DNA of 64,000 nucleotides from Clostridium homopropionicum DSM 5847 (GTDB lineage Bacteria; Bacillota; Clostridia; Clostridiales; Clostridiaceae): positions 153,763 through 217,762 of the forward strand of contig NZ_LHUR01000005.1 in assembly GCF_001263795.1 (NCBI RefSeq), written 5' to 3'. The position numbers were made by a program, and so were the translations under genes. Under the pieces are notes generated by a model. That model worked only from the letters and a program-made list of their open reading frames with translations. It did no database searches and was not told where the DNA came from. Every line of letters starts with the position of its first letter. The first letter of the stretch is position 1. This document shows, one piece after another, positions 37,452-46,331 of the stretch.

Positions 37452-39713
37452 TTAAAAGATTTTTTCTATTATTATCTTATCTTCAACAACATCTAATGAA
37501 GCCTTTCCTCCCTTTGAAAGTTTACCAAAAAGAACTTCGTCAACAAAATACGGTTTAACCTCCTGTTGTACTACACGAATTATCTCCCTTGCACCATAAG
37601 CAGAAGATAGACCTTTTAATCCAATCCATTTATAGCAGCTTTCAGAAACCATAAGTTCAATATTTTTTGATAGAAGCTTCTTCTCAAACTCACATAAAGT
37701 TTTACGTGCAATAAGATAAGCCATTTCCTTATTCATTCTATTAAATACTACTATCTCATCTAATCTATTTCTGAATTCTGGTGAAAATACTCTATCTACT
37801 TCTTTATTAATGGCATCATCTTCAACAATCCTGGACCCAAATCCCATCATAGTTTTTCCTACTTCTCGCGCCCCAGCATTTGAAGTCATTATAACTATAA
37901 CATTTCTAAAATCAGCCTTTTTACCATTGTTGTCAGTTAAGGTTGCATAATCCATAATTTGAAGTAAGACATTTAAAATATCTCCATGAGCTTTTTCAAT
38001 TTCATCTAAAAGCAGTACTGCATAAGGAGTTTTTCTAATTGCATCTGTTAAAAGACCTCCTTCTTCATATCCTACATATCCTGGAGGAGCTCCTATTAGT
38101 CTTGCTACGGTATGTTTTTCTTGATATTCACTCATATCGAATCTTATTAAAGGTATACTTAGGGTCTCTGAAAGTTTTCTTGCAATTTCAGTTTTTCCAA
38201 CTCCTGTTTGTCCTACAAATAGAAAACTAGCAACAGGCTTTTGTTCTTCATTAAATCCTGCCCTTGATCTTTTTATTGCCCTAACTATGGTATCAATAGC
38301 TTCATCTTGTCCGTAAATATTTTTCTTTAATTCAGCCTCTAGATTTTTTAGTCTATCTAGCTCATTGATGGATATATTATTTTGAGGTATTTTTGCCATT
38401 GAAGAAATTATTTTTTCTACTTCCTTTTCGGTTATTGTTACCTTAGCATCACTTTTTTCTCTTAACCTAGCAAAAGCGCCAACCTCATCAATCACATCTA
38501 TAGCTTTATCTGGAAGGTACTTTTCATTGATGTATTTTGAAGATAGCTCTACTGCAGATTTTAATGCCTCCTCAGTGTAAACAACATTATGATACTGTTC
38601 ATAATTTTCTTTTAAACCCATAAGAATTTTAAAAGTATCCTCTTTAGAAGTCTCTGGAATCTCAATCTTTTGAAACCTTCTTGATAAAGCTCTATCTTTT
38701 TCAAAATACTTTTTATATTCTTCATAAGTTGTTGAACCAATAAATCTAAGCTTTCCATCAGTTAAAAATGGTTTTAAAATATTTGCTGCATCCATGGCAC
38801 CACCGGAAACTGCTCCTGAACCTACTATAGTATGAATTTCATCAATATATACTATAGCTTTTCCCTGTGCCTTTATTTTCAATAAAACCTTTTTTATTCT
38901 TTCTTCAAAATCTCCCCTATATTTAGCTCCTGCTAAAAGGCTTGCCATGTCTAAAGAATATATTTTAAAGCCCTTTAGAATGCTTGGAACTTTATTTTTA
39001 ACAATTAATTGAGCAAGTCCCTCAGTTATTGCAGTTTTACCAACCCCAGGATCGCCAACATGCACAGGATTGTTTTTAAGTCTTCTAGATAATATTTGAA
39101 GTGTTCTATTTAATATATCCTCTCTTCCGATTAATGGATCTAATTCACCTTTTCTAGCTCTTTCAGTTAGTTCCACTGTAAAACTCTTTAGTAGATAGCT
39201 GCTATTTTTATCTTCCTCTTCTGAATATGTATCTTCCTCATCCTCATCATCAGAATCATAAGAAATTTCCTCTGTAAAATCATCCATATGCTTATTGCCA
39301 TGAGAAATATATCTTAAAATATCAATCTTACGAATACCTTGCTTCTTTATTAAGAAACCTCCATAGGATTCATCTCCATCATAAAGTGCAACTATCAAAT
39401 CAGAAACTTTTATTTCTTTTCTTCCAGAATTAACAACCTGAGCACTGGCAGTAGATAAAATTCTTTGAACCCCTACTGTTTGAATAGGTTCTACTTCTTC
39501 ATCTAATTTAGGAATATACTTGTTAAAATACCCTTCTAAATCTTTTTTTAATTCCTCCACATTTCCCCCACATCCCTTAATAATATCCTTACCTTCTTTA
39601 AAGAACATAGCTGCATAAAGTATATGTTCTGGAGTGTAATACTCATGTTTATGCTTATTGGCTTGATTATAGGCAAATATTAATATTTCGCTTAAAACTT
39701 TATCTAAATTCAT
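37452..39713 (-). CDS. clpA: ClpA, ATP-dependent Clp protease unfoldase
   Basis: The 753-residue Hsp100 ATPase has an N-terminal Clp-N repeat (about residues 1-145, TPEHILYAAMF), an acidic linker (DSDDEDEEDTYSEEED), first ATPase domain with GDPGVGKTAITEGLAQ, and second with GQTGVGKTEIARKL and GYVGYEEGGLLTDAIR. No UVR middle domain is present, which separates ClpA from ClpC/ClpE. clpS lies directly upstream, 2 bases away, so the pair is translationally coupled and forms an N-degron pathway with ClpP. Confidence 0.94.
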   Translation of the reverse strand: MNLDKVLSEILIFAYNQANKHKHEYYTPEHILYAAMFFKEGKDIIKGCGGNVEELKKDLEGYFNKYIPKLDEEVEPIQTVGVQRILSTASAQVVNSGRKEIKVSDLIVALYDGDESYGGFLIKKQGIRKIDILRYISHGNKHMDDFTEEISYDSDDEDEEDTYSEEEDKNSSYLLKSFTVELTERARKGELDPLIGREDILNRTLQILSRRLKNNPVHVGDPGVGKTAITEGLAQLIVKNKVPSILKGFKIYSLDMASLLAGAKYRGDFEERIKKVLLKIKAQGKAIVYIDEIHTIVGSGAVSGGAMDAANILKPFLTDGKLRFIGSTTYEEYKKYFEKDRALSRRFQKIEIPETSKEDTFKILMGLKENYEQYHNVVYTEEALKSAVELSSKYINEKYLPDKAIDVIDEVGAFARLREKSDAKVTITEKEVEKIISSMAKIPQNNISINELDRLKNLEAELKKNIYGQDEAIDTIVRAIKRSRAGFNEEQKPVASFLFVGQTGVGKTEIARKLSETLSIPLIRFDMSEYQEKHTVARLIGAPPGYVGYEEGGLLTDAIRKTPYAVLLLDEIEKAHGDILNVLLQIMDYATLTDNNGKKADFRNVIVIMTSNAGAREVGKTMMGFGSRIVEDDAINKEVDRVFSPEFRNRLDEIVVFNRMNKEMAYLIARKTLCEFEKKLLSKNIELMVSESCYKWIGLKGLSSAYGAREIIRVVQQEVKPYFVDEVLFGKLSKGGKASLDVVEDKIIIEKIF

Positions 39714-39715
39714 AA

Positions 39716-40015
39716 TTACTCCTCTTCAATTGTTAATTTTAGTGGAAAACCCTCTTGTTCAGATAATATTTCTACCTGTTTAATTTTAGTCATAGCAATA
39801 TCATATGTATAAACTCCTGCAATTCCAATTCCTTTCTTATGCACATCCAACATAATCTTTGTAGCTTCTTCATTACTTTTTCTGAATATATTTACTAAAA
39901 TAAATACTACAAATTCCATTGTTGTGTAATCATCATTATGCAGAAGAACCTTGTACATATTCGGATTTTTTAAAATTATTTTATTTTTTTCCTGAATACT
40001 AATCTGTTCCTTCAA
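39716..40015 (-). CDS. clpS: ClpS, adaptor of ClpA
   Basis: This ~99-residue adaptor binds N-degron substrates and hands them to ClpA. The ClpS core is visible: YKVLLHNDDYTTMEFVVFIL, EATKIMLDVHKKGIGIAGVY and the ending EILSEQEGFPL. TTG 40015 is proposed as the start since GGAG lies 9 bases upstream; an earlier TTG at 40030 overlaps that site. It precedes clpA. Confidence 0.9.
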   Translation of the reverse strand: MKEQISIQEKNKIILKNPNMYKVLLHNDDYTTMEFVVFILVNIFRKSNEEATKIMLDVHKKGIGIAGVYTYDIAMTKIKQVEILSEQEGFPLKLTIEEE

Positions 40016-40104
40016 TTTTAACAACTCCAAATTTTATGTATTATTTAATAATTATATCAAAATTTACCCTACATATAAAACTCTAAAATGGATAATATAA
40101 TATC

Positions 40105-40193
40105 ATCAGAATTTCTAACCGTTGTTGGTATATTTATTAATGGATATTACAGAAGTGTTCATTAATAAATCAACAACTTTAACATCTTCTGAT
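40105..40193. repeat. Imperfect long hairpin between clpS and metH
   Basis: Two pairings nest: outer ATCAGAA with TTCTGAT, inner GTTGTTG plus ATTTATTAATG with CATTAATAAAT plus CAACAAC (a GTAT bulge on the left). It lies in the clpS upstream region and after metH on the minus strand, so it may be promoter-proximal regulation or readthrough processing. Confidence 0.45.
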
Positions 40194-40203
40194 CATATAG
40201 ATG

Positions 40204-40231
40204 AAAGGTAGGTGCCTTGTCACCTACCTTT
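40204..40231 (-). terminator. Terminator of the methionine operon
   Basis: AAAGGTAGGTG and CACCTACCTTT form a perfect 11-bp stem six bases after the metH stop on the minus strand. Confidence 0.7.
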
Positions 40232-40236
40232 ATCTA

Positions 40237-42606
40237 TTACACTATATTGAAGACTTTTTTAGCAATTTGTACTGCCTCTTGTGCATCCTTAGCATAGTAA
40301 TCAGCATTAATCATTTTTGCATATTCTGGATTCAATACTGCTCCCCCAACAATAGTTTCACACTGCACATTATTTTCCTTAAGTGATTTTATTGTTTCTT
40401 CCATACTTTTTACTGTAGTTGTCATTAAGGCACTTAGTCCTACTAACTTAACATCCTCCTCTTGAGCCGTTTTAACTACTTTCTCTATTGGAACATCTTT
40501 TCCAAGGTCAATTATTTGAAAACCGTAATTTTCCAAAATAACTTTTACAATATTTTTCCCAATATCGTGTATATCCCCTTTTACTGTGGCAAGTATTATC
40601 TTTCCTTTAGAAACGCCTTTTTTATTCTCTAATAATTCTTTTTCCTTAATAACTGCAAAGGAATTCTTTACTGTTTCAGCTGATTGAATAAGCTGAGGAA
40701 GGAAAATTTCTCCTCTTTCAAACTTTCCTCCAACCACATCTAATGCTGGTATTAAATAATTATCCACTATTGTCAAGCTGTCGTTTGTCTTTAATAATTC
40801 TTTTGTAATCTGAGTCGCTTCTTCCTTAATACCCTTTATTATTATATCTTTTAAATCACCTTTGTTGGTTGTCTGTACCTCCTGTTTCACTTCTACATTA
40901 GAATTTACTTCTATATATTCTTTAGCTTCCTTATCTATATTAGCTAGCACCTTAAAACTCTTTATTACATCCATTATAGCTTTATTATTTGGATTTAAAA
41001 TAGGTGCATCTAATCCCTGCACTAAAGCCATAGAAAGAAAAGTCTGATTAAGTAGTTCCCTATTAGGAAGTCCAAAGGACACGTTACTAACTCCTAGAAG
41101 AGTTTTTACCCCTAGTTTTTCCTTTACAAGTCTAACTGCCTTTAAGGTTTCCATTACTTCTTCCTGCTGAGCAGAAGCTGTAAGTACAAGACAATCTATT
41201 AATATATTTTCTTTTTTAATTCCATATTCCTTAGCTGTACTTACGATTTTTTCAGCAATTTTAAATCTATCCTCTGCCTTTGATGGTATTCCGCTGTCAT
41301 CTAGAGTAAGTCCTACTACACAGGCGCCATACTTCTTTGCAATAGGGAACACCTCTTTCATAATCTGGTCTTTTCCGTTAACAGAATTTATAATTGCCTT
41401 TCCATTGTAAATTCTTGCAGCAGCCTCTATAACCTCTGGGCTTGAGCTATCTATTTGAAGAGGTAAATTAATTATTGACTGAATCTCCTTTATAACTCTT
41501 ACCATCATTTCAGTTTCATTTATTTCAGGTAATCCTACATTAACATCTAGAATATCAGCTCCAGCTTCCATTTGATTAATAGCTTCTGTAAGAATATAGT
41601 CAATATTATTATTTTTTAATGCCTCTTTAAATTTCTTTTTGCCTGTAGGATTAATTCTTTCACCAATAACCTTTACTCCATTTCCTAGAATTACTGTTTT
41701 TGAAGGAGAACATACAGAAGTGTATTCTTTATTTTCTAGAGCCTTTGGAGTTTTATAGTTTAACTTTGATACTACTTTTTTTATAAATTTTTCATTAGTT
41801 CCACAGCAGCCTCCTAATATACAGGCTCCTTTTTCAGCCATAGTTTGAACGTGATTAGAAAACTCCTCTTCTGAAATATTATATACGGTTTTTCCATCAA
41901 TAATTTTAGGTAAACCTGCATTTGGCTGCACCATTACAGGAATTGATGAGTACTTTAAAATTTCCTCTACAATAGGAAGAAGTTCTCCTGGTCCTAAGGA
42001 GCAGTTTACCCCTAAAGCATCTACTCCTAAGCCTTCAAGTAAAGTAACCATGGTAATTGGATCAGTTCCAGTAAAGGTTCTTCCATCTTCTTCAAAGGTC
42101 ATTGTACAGAATACTGGCAAATCTGAGTTCTCTTTTGCAGCAATAATTGCAGCTTTTGCCTCATATAAATCTGATATGGTTTCGATTAAAATCACATCGC
42201 AACCAGCCTTTACACCAGCAACCACTTGTCTTTTAATTATTTCATAGGCTCTTTCAAAATTTAGGGTTCCAATTGGTTCAAGCATTTGCCCAATAGGTCC
42301 AATATCAAGAGCAACATACTTTTCTCCTTTAGCCCCTTTTGCTATCTTTACTGCGTTTGTTACTATTTCTTCCACAGAATAGCCTGTATTTTTAAGCTTT
42401 AATTCATTTGCTCCAAAGGTATTGGTTGTTATTATATTAGCCCCTGCTTCTATATATTCTTCGTGAATTTCCTTTATTATTTCCGGATGTAGGATATTAT
42501 AGGTTTCTGGAATCTCTCCAGTTTTAAGGCCCCTTTGCTGAAGCATAGTTCCCATAGCCCCATCGAAAAATATGAATTCCTTTGTAATCAAGTCCCTAAT
42601 TGCCAC
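40237..42606 (-). CDS. metH: Cobalamin-dependent methionine synthase without reactivation domain
   Basis: The 789-residue enzyme moves the methyl of methyl-tetrahydrofolate to homocysteine through B12. Domains in order: homocysteine-binding (about 1-285, zinc ligands in GVNCSLGP and GGCCGT), pterin-binding (about 310-560, RINPTGKKKFK), cobalamin cap (about 590-665) and cobalamin-binding with GDIHDIGKN, where His is the lower ligand. The ~330-residue SAM reactivation domain is missing, and its job is taken by the preceding gene. GTG start after AAAAAGGGGG, overlapping the upstream gene by 11 bases. Confidence 0.96.
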   Translation of the reverse strand: MAIRDLITKEFIFFDGAMGTMLQQRGLKTGEIPETYNILHPEIIKEIHEEYIEAGANIITTNTFGANELKLKNTGYSVEEIVTNAVKIAKGAKGEKYVALDIGPIGQMLEPIGTLNFERAYEIIKRQVVAGVKAGCDVILIETISDLYEAKAAIIAAKENSDLPVFCTMTFEEDGRTFTGTDPITMVTLLEGLGVDALGVNCSLGPGELLPIVEEILKYSSIPVMVQPNAGLPKIIDGKTVYNISEEEFSNHVQTMAEKGACILGGCCGTNEKFIKKVVSKLNYKTPKALENKEYTSVCSPSKTVILGNGVKVIGERINPTGKKKFKEALKNNNIDYILTEAINQMEAGADILDVNVGLPEINETEMMVRVIKEIQSIINLPLQIDSSSPEVIEAAARIYNGKAIINSVNGKDQIMKEVFPIAKKYGACVVGLTLDDSGIPSKAEDRFKIAEKIVSTAKEYGIKKENILIDCLVLTASAQQEEVMETLKAVRLVKEKLGVKTLLGVSNVSFGLPNRELLNQTFLSMALVQGLDAPILNPNNKAIMDVIKSFKVLANIDKEAKEYIEVNSNVEVKQEVQTTNKGDLKDIIIKGIKEEATQITKELLKTNDSLTIVDNYLIPALDVVGGKFERGEIFLPQLIQSAETVKNSFAVIKEKELLENKKGVSKGKIILATVKGDIHDIGKNIVKVILENYGFQIIDLGKDVPIEKVVKTAQEEDVKLVGLSALMTTTVKSMEETIKSLKENNVQCETIVGGAVLNPEYAKMINADYYAKDAQEAVQIAKKVFNIV

Positions 42607-43267
42607 AGTAATTGCCCCCTTTTTTTAACTGGCACCATTTAGAATTATTACAAGTTCTGCACCCCGGATGAATACTTATAATATTTTTATCTTGAAAGCC
42701 TATAATTGCAGTTACTGATTTTCTTGGAATCAAAATATTTGTTTCCGTAACTGTAAGGCCTATTTTTTTCTGAGCTTCAAGTGCATTTATTATTTCCGGT
42801 TGAATATCTATTGCAAAGTCCCCATATCCTGGACTATACCTGTAAGTAATACCAAGATCATAATTATTCAATGCTTCTTCTTTAATTTTATTACTAGCTT
42901 CATCACATACCCACTCTATAGCAGTAGATGCACAAGCATCTAGAATAAGAGCTTTTGTAAGATTTGTTTTTTCATATAACTTAATCTTAGTATCAACTAA
43001 GCTGCCAAGGGTCACTCCTAAAACAGCACACATGGTTGAATCTTTTAGATGGTGTGAAATATCTGAACCCTTTAGGATTAAATTACTATTTAAGAGCTCT
43101 ATCTCTTCTTCTAATTGCTTAATTTCGAAAAGTTTATAAGTGTATTTGTAATTTGAATACTTTTTTATTTCTTCAATACATTCATCTATTAATTGAGATA
43201 TACTTTCTCCAATATTCCCCTTTTTGTATCCTAAATACCTTAGTACTTCATTCCTGTTTACTTCCAA
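42596..43267 (-). CDS. MetH reactivation (activation-domain) protein
   Basis: The ~223-residue protein corresponds to the vitamin B12-dependent methionine synthase activation domain as a separate chain. Family traits are EWVCDEASNKIKEE, RYSPGYGDFAIDIQPEI and VTAIIGF. It would rescue oxidised cob(II)alamin with SAM and an electron donor. A cysteine cluster at the end (CRTCNNSKWCQLKKGGNYC) is notable. TTG 43267 is the likely start, 8 bases after GAGG; a GTG at 43276 overlaps it. It overlaps metH by 11 bases. Confidence 0.88.
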   Translation of the reverse strand: MEVNRNEVLRYLGYKKGNIGESISQLIDECIEEIKKYSNYKYTYKLFEIKQLEEEIELLNSNLILKGSDISHHLKDSTMCAVLGVTLGSLVDTKIKLYEKTNLTKALILDACASTAIEWVCDEASNKIKEEALNNYDLGITYRYSPGYGDFAIDIQPEIINALEAQKKIGLTVTETNILIPRKSVTAIIGFQDKNIISIHPGCRTCNNSKWCQLKKGGNYCGN

Positions 43268-43287
43268 GTTTATCACCTCAAAAACAT

Positions 43288-43740
43288 CTATCTGTAAAAC
43301 TCGGTGCTAAACCCTTTTTCTAAAACATACTTAGAATATTCCTTAGCTCCAAATAATGATAAATCCCTATAATTTCCGCATTGAAGATCATTAGCCGCTG
43401 GTACTTCTTTAGCTTCTAATACTTGTTTTAATGATGTTTCAAGAGCAGTTTTAATATCCTTTGGATCTACATCTCCCCAAATTGTCAAATAAAATCCTGT
43501 TCTGCAGCCCATAGGTGATAAATCAATAATTCCTTCTAAATTTTCTCTTAAAAATCCTGCAAGCAGATGTTCTAAGGCATGAATTGATGCTGTAGGCATC
43601 TCTTCCTTATTGGGCTGTAAAAATCTTAAATCAAATTTTGAAACTATATCGCCCTTTTTACCTTCAAGTGTACAGCACTTTCTCACGTATGGTGCAACAA
43701 CTTTCCTATGATCTAATTGAAAACTTTCAACTTCTGACAT
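43288..43740 (-). CDS. luxS: S-ribosylhomocysteine lyase LuxS
   Basis: The 150-residue enzyme splits S-ribosylhomocysteine into homocysteine and the AI-2 precursor DPD. The metal-binding HALEH (His54, Glu57, His58), active-site Cys79 (MGCRTGF) and Cys121 (LQCGNY) are visible. Its place between metF and the MetH genes ties it to homocysteine recycling. No Pfs/MTAN nucleosidase gene is in the window. Confidence 0.96.
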   Translation of the reverse strand: MSEVESFQLDHRKVVAPYVRKCCTLEGKKGDIVSKFDLRFLQPNKEEMPTASIHALEHLLAGFLRENLEGIIDLSPMGCRTGFYLTIWGDVDPKDIKTALETSLKQVLEAKEVPAANDLQCGNYRDLSLFGAKEYSKYVLEKGFSTEFYR

Positions 43741-43761
43741 TTTAATTTCCTCCTTAAAATA

Positions 43762-44664
43762 TTATTTTTCTCCATTTGAATTATTTAATGCAGTAACTAT
43801 TGATGATATATTATGAACTATTTTTTCTGCTACCTCTGGATTATTCATTGTGTAAATATGAATACCAGATACCCCAGATGATATTAAATCAATAATTTGC
43901 TCCGTTGCATAAGCAATTCCAGCATCCTTTAATGCTTCTTTATTATCAATATATCTATCTAAAATTTTAACAAATTTTTCTGGAATATGAGCACCACACA
44001 AGGATGCTATTCTTCTTATTTGATTAGAATTTATTACTGGCATTACTCCTACTTCAATTGGTACATCTATTCCTATAATATCAGTTTTCTCTTTGAAACT
44101 ATAGAAAAGATTATTATCAAAAAATAACTGTGTAATTAAGAAATCTGTCCCCGCATCTACCTTTCTCTTTAAATACACTATATCGTCCTTCATGCTTTTA
44201 GCTTCAATATGACCTTCTGGATAACAGGTTCCTGCTACAGAGAAATAATTATCCTTCTTAATATGCTGTACTAAATCTATTGCATGAGTAAAATGAAGAG
44301 GATTTGGAAACTTAAAATCTGGATCCTGAGGGAAATCTCCTCTTAGTGCAAGTATATTTTGAATATTATTTTCTTTTAATTGCTGAAGGATAATATTAAT
44401 ATCCTCTTTGGTAGAAGCTATACAGGTTAAGTGTGCTAGTGCCTCAATATTGTATTTATTTTTAATTATTGATGCAATTTCAACTGTGCTGTTCTTGCTT
44501 GTGCTGCCCCCTGCACCGTAAGTTACACTAATATAGTCTGGGTTTAGTGGTGCTAAAGCATCTATTGTTTTATAAATGCTATCAATAGAAGTATCTTTCT
44601 TTGGAGGAAAGATTTCAAAGGAAATAACCGTTTTTTTCTGAGAAAATAAATCTTTTATAAACAT
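43762..44664 (-). CDS. metF: Methylenetetrahydrofolate reductase
   Basis: The 300-residue FAD enzyme reduces methylene-THF to methyl-THF, the methyl donor for MetH. It has VISFEIFPPKKD at the start and YISVTYGAGGSTSKN (the flavin/folate site), with LALRGDFPQDP in the middle. It is the first gene of the operon metF-luxS-activation protein-metH, directly after the SAM riboswitch. Confidence 0.96.
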   Translation of the reverse strand: MFIKDLFSQKKTVISFEIFPPKKDTSIDSIYKTIDALAPLNPDYISVTYGAGGSTSKNSTVEIASIIKNKYNIEALAHLTCIASTKEDINIILQQLKENNIQNILALRGDFPQDPDFKFPNPLHFTHAIDLVQHIKKDNYFSVAGTCYPEGHIEAKSMKDDIVYLKRKVDAGTDFLITQLFFDNNLFYSFKEKTDIIGIDVPIEVGVMPVINSNQIRRIASLCGAHIPEKFVKILDRYIDNKEALKDAGIAYATEQIIDLISSGVSGIHIYTMNNPEVAEKIVHNISSIVTALNNSNGEK

Positions 44665-44688
44665 TGCTAACCCCCCCTAAAATAACAA

Positions 44689-44717
44689 AAGCTGCCTTTC
44701 TATAAGAAAAGCAGCTT
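44689..44717 (-). terminator. Riboswitch-controlled terminator before metF
   Basis: Arms at 44689-44701 and 44705-44717 pair over 13 positions (one G-U). A T run follows on the minus strand. It is the expected off-state expression platform of the SAM riboswitch. Confidence 0.8.
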
Positions 44718-44750
44718 CAATCTACACATACATTTTTATTTCCGCTTACC

Positions 44751-44857
44751 TTCTTATCTCTCAAAATCAAAGATTTTGCAGGATTTGACACCGCTGTATT
44801 ACTAATACCGGTTGTCGGGCTTCAAAGGGCCAGTCCCTCCACCTCTCATGATAAGAA
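44751..44857 (-). promoter_or_regulatory. SAM-I (S-box) riboswitch aptamer
   Basis: The minus-strand leader has the closing TTCTTATC/GATAAGAA stem, the conserved GAGAGGTGGAGGGACTGGCC, the GAAGCCCGACAACC-type core, and a GGTGTCAAATCCTGC stretch. This is the S-box pattern; SAM binding would favour the terminator and switch off the metF-metH operon. The P4 arm carries an AAAATCTTTGATTTT hairpin. Confidence 0.93.
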
Positions 44858-44881
44858 CAATTTTTAATTATAATAATAAAC

Positions 44882-44910
44882 ATTTTAATACTATAAATAT
44901 GCTGTGTCAA
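44882..44910 (-). promoter_or_regulatory. Promoter of the SAM-regulated operon
   Basis: On the minus strand TTGACA, a 17-base spacer and TAAAAT. The expected start point is near 44875, which leaves room for the whole S-box leader. Confidence 0.7.
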
Positions 44911-44997
44911 TAAAAAGTTATTATTAGGGAAATATATATTTACATACGAACTTACGTTTGATAAAATATAAGTATTATATTACTTAGGAGATCAATT

Positions 44998-46320
44998 ATG
45001 GAAATACAAGAAAAATTAAAAATATTATCAGCTGCTGCTAAATATGATGTTTCCTGTTCCTCAAGTGGAAGTAATCGAAAAAATACTCCTGGTGGTCTTG
45101 GAAATGCTAGCGAAAGTGGTATATGCCATAGTTTTGCAGCGGATGGAAGATGTATATCTCTATTGAAAATTTTAATGACAAATTACTGCTGCTACGATTG
45201 TGCTTATTGTGTAAACAGGTTTTCAAATGATCTTCCAAGAGCTATGTTTACTCCTGATGAAATTGTCTCCTTAACAATTAACTTTTATAAGAGGAACTAC
45301 ATTGAAGGCCTTTTCTTAAGCTCAGCTGTTTATAAAAATCCAAATTACACTATGGAATTATTAATAGAGATAGTATCTAAGCTAAGAAAAAAAGAAAATT
45401 TTAACGGTTACATTCACATTAAAGCTATTCCTGGAGCAGATTCTGCTTTAATAAAGAAAGCTGGAGAACTGGTAGATAGAATGAGCGTTAATATTGAACT
45501 ACCATCATCTTCTAGCCTAAAGCTTTTAGCACCGCAAAAAACTAAAGAAAACATTTTAAAGCCTATGTCTTATATAGGTTCTCAAATCAATGCTTCAAAG
45601 TATGAAAAAGGAATTTATAGAAATGCTCCTTCTTTTGTTCCTGCTGGTCAAAGTAGTCAGCTTATAATTGGAGCAACCCCTGAAAGCGATTTTCAAATAC
45701 TCAGGCTTTCAGAAAAACTATATAAAAATTTTGGATTAAAAAGAGTTTACTACTCGGCCTACGTTCCAGTTTCTAACAATCCGAAGCTTCCTGCTTTAAA
45801 TAATCCTCCGCTTCTTCGAGAGCATAGGTTGTATCAAGCAGATTGGCTTCTTAGATTTTATGATTTTTCTTCAGAAGATTTATTAAATGAAAAAAATCCA
45901 AACTTTGATACTCATTTAGATCCCAAAACTGATTGGGCCATAAGAAATATTGACAAATTTCCTATAGAAATAAATAAGGCATCTACAAGAGAGTTAATGA
46001 AGACACCTGGTATTGGTGTTAGATCCGTTAGAAAAATTGCTTCTGCTAGACGAGTTCGTTCATTAGATTTTGATGACCTTAGAAAACTTGGTGTAGTATT
46101 AAAAAGAGCTCAATACTTTATAACCTGTAAGGGAAAATATTATGGCTCTGTAAGCTTTAATGATCAACTTATAAAAGAAACTCTTAAAAATAATGTTAAC
46201 TCCAAATTTATATATAATTCTATACCTTCAACTAATTATGAGCAGTTGTCCTTTTTAACTTCACCTCCTTCTGTATATATTCCTTCTGATTCTTATACTA
46301 GCATTTCAGGTGAATTATAG
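44998..46320 (+). CDS. Putative DNA modification/repair radical SAM protein
   Basis: The 440-residue protein has the radical SAM cluster CX3CX2C (YCCYDCAYC, about residues 63-71) after a GICHSFAADGRCISLLK lead, and a C-terminal helix-hairpin-helix-like DNA-binding segment (INKASTRELMKTPGIGVRSV, about 327-346). This is the TIGR03916 family found next to TIGR03915 proteins and, in many genomes, with UdgX-like uracil glycosylases, hence the repair annotation. The reaction is not established. It is coupled to the next gene, 11 bases away. Confidence 0.9.
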   Translation: MEIQEKLKILSAAAKYDVSCSSSGSNRKNTPGGLGNASESGICHSFAADGRCISLLKILMTNYCCYDCAYCVNRFSNDLPRAMFTPDEIVSLTINFYKRNYIEGLFLSSAVYKNPNYTMELLIEIVSKLRKKENFNGYIHIKAIPGADSALIKKAGELVDRMSVNIELPSSSSLKLLAPQKTKENILKPMSYIGSQINASKYEKGIYRNAPSFVPAGQSSQLIIGATPESDFQILRLSEKLYKNFGLKRVYYSAYVPVSNNPKLPALNNPPLLREHRLYQADWLLRFYDFSSEDLLNEKNPNFDTHLDPKTDWAIRNIDKFPIEINKASTRELMKTPGIGVRSVRKIASARRVRSLDFDDLRKLGVVLKRAQYFITCKGKYYGSVSFNDQLIKETLKNNVNSKFIYNSIPSTNYEQLSFLTSPPSVYIPSDSYTSISGEL

Positions 46321-46331
46321 GAGGTATTCAA

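Noticed and set aside
44751..44857. T-box leader upstream of metF
   Set aside because: No TGGNACCGCG antiterminator word; the conserved core is clearly S-box.
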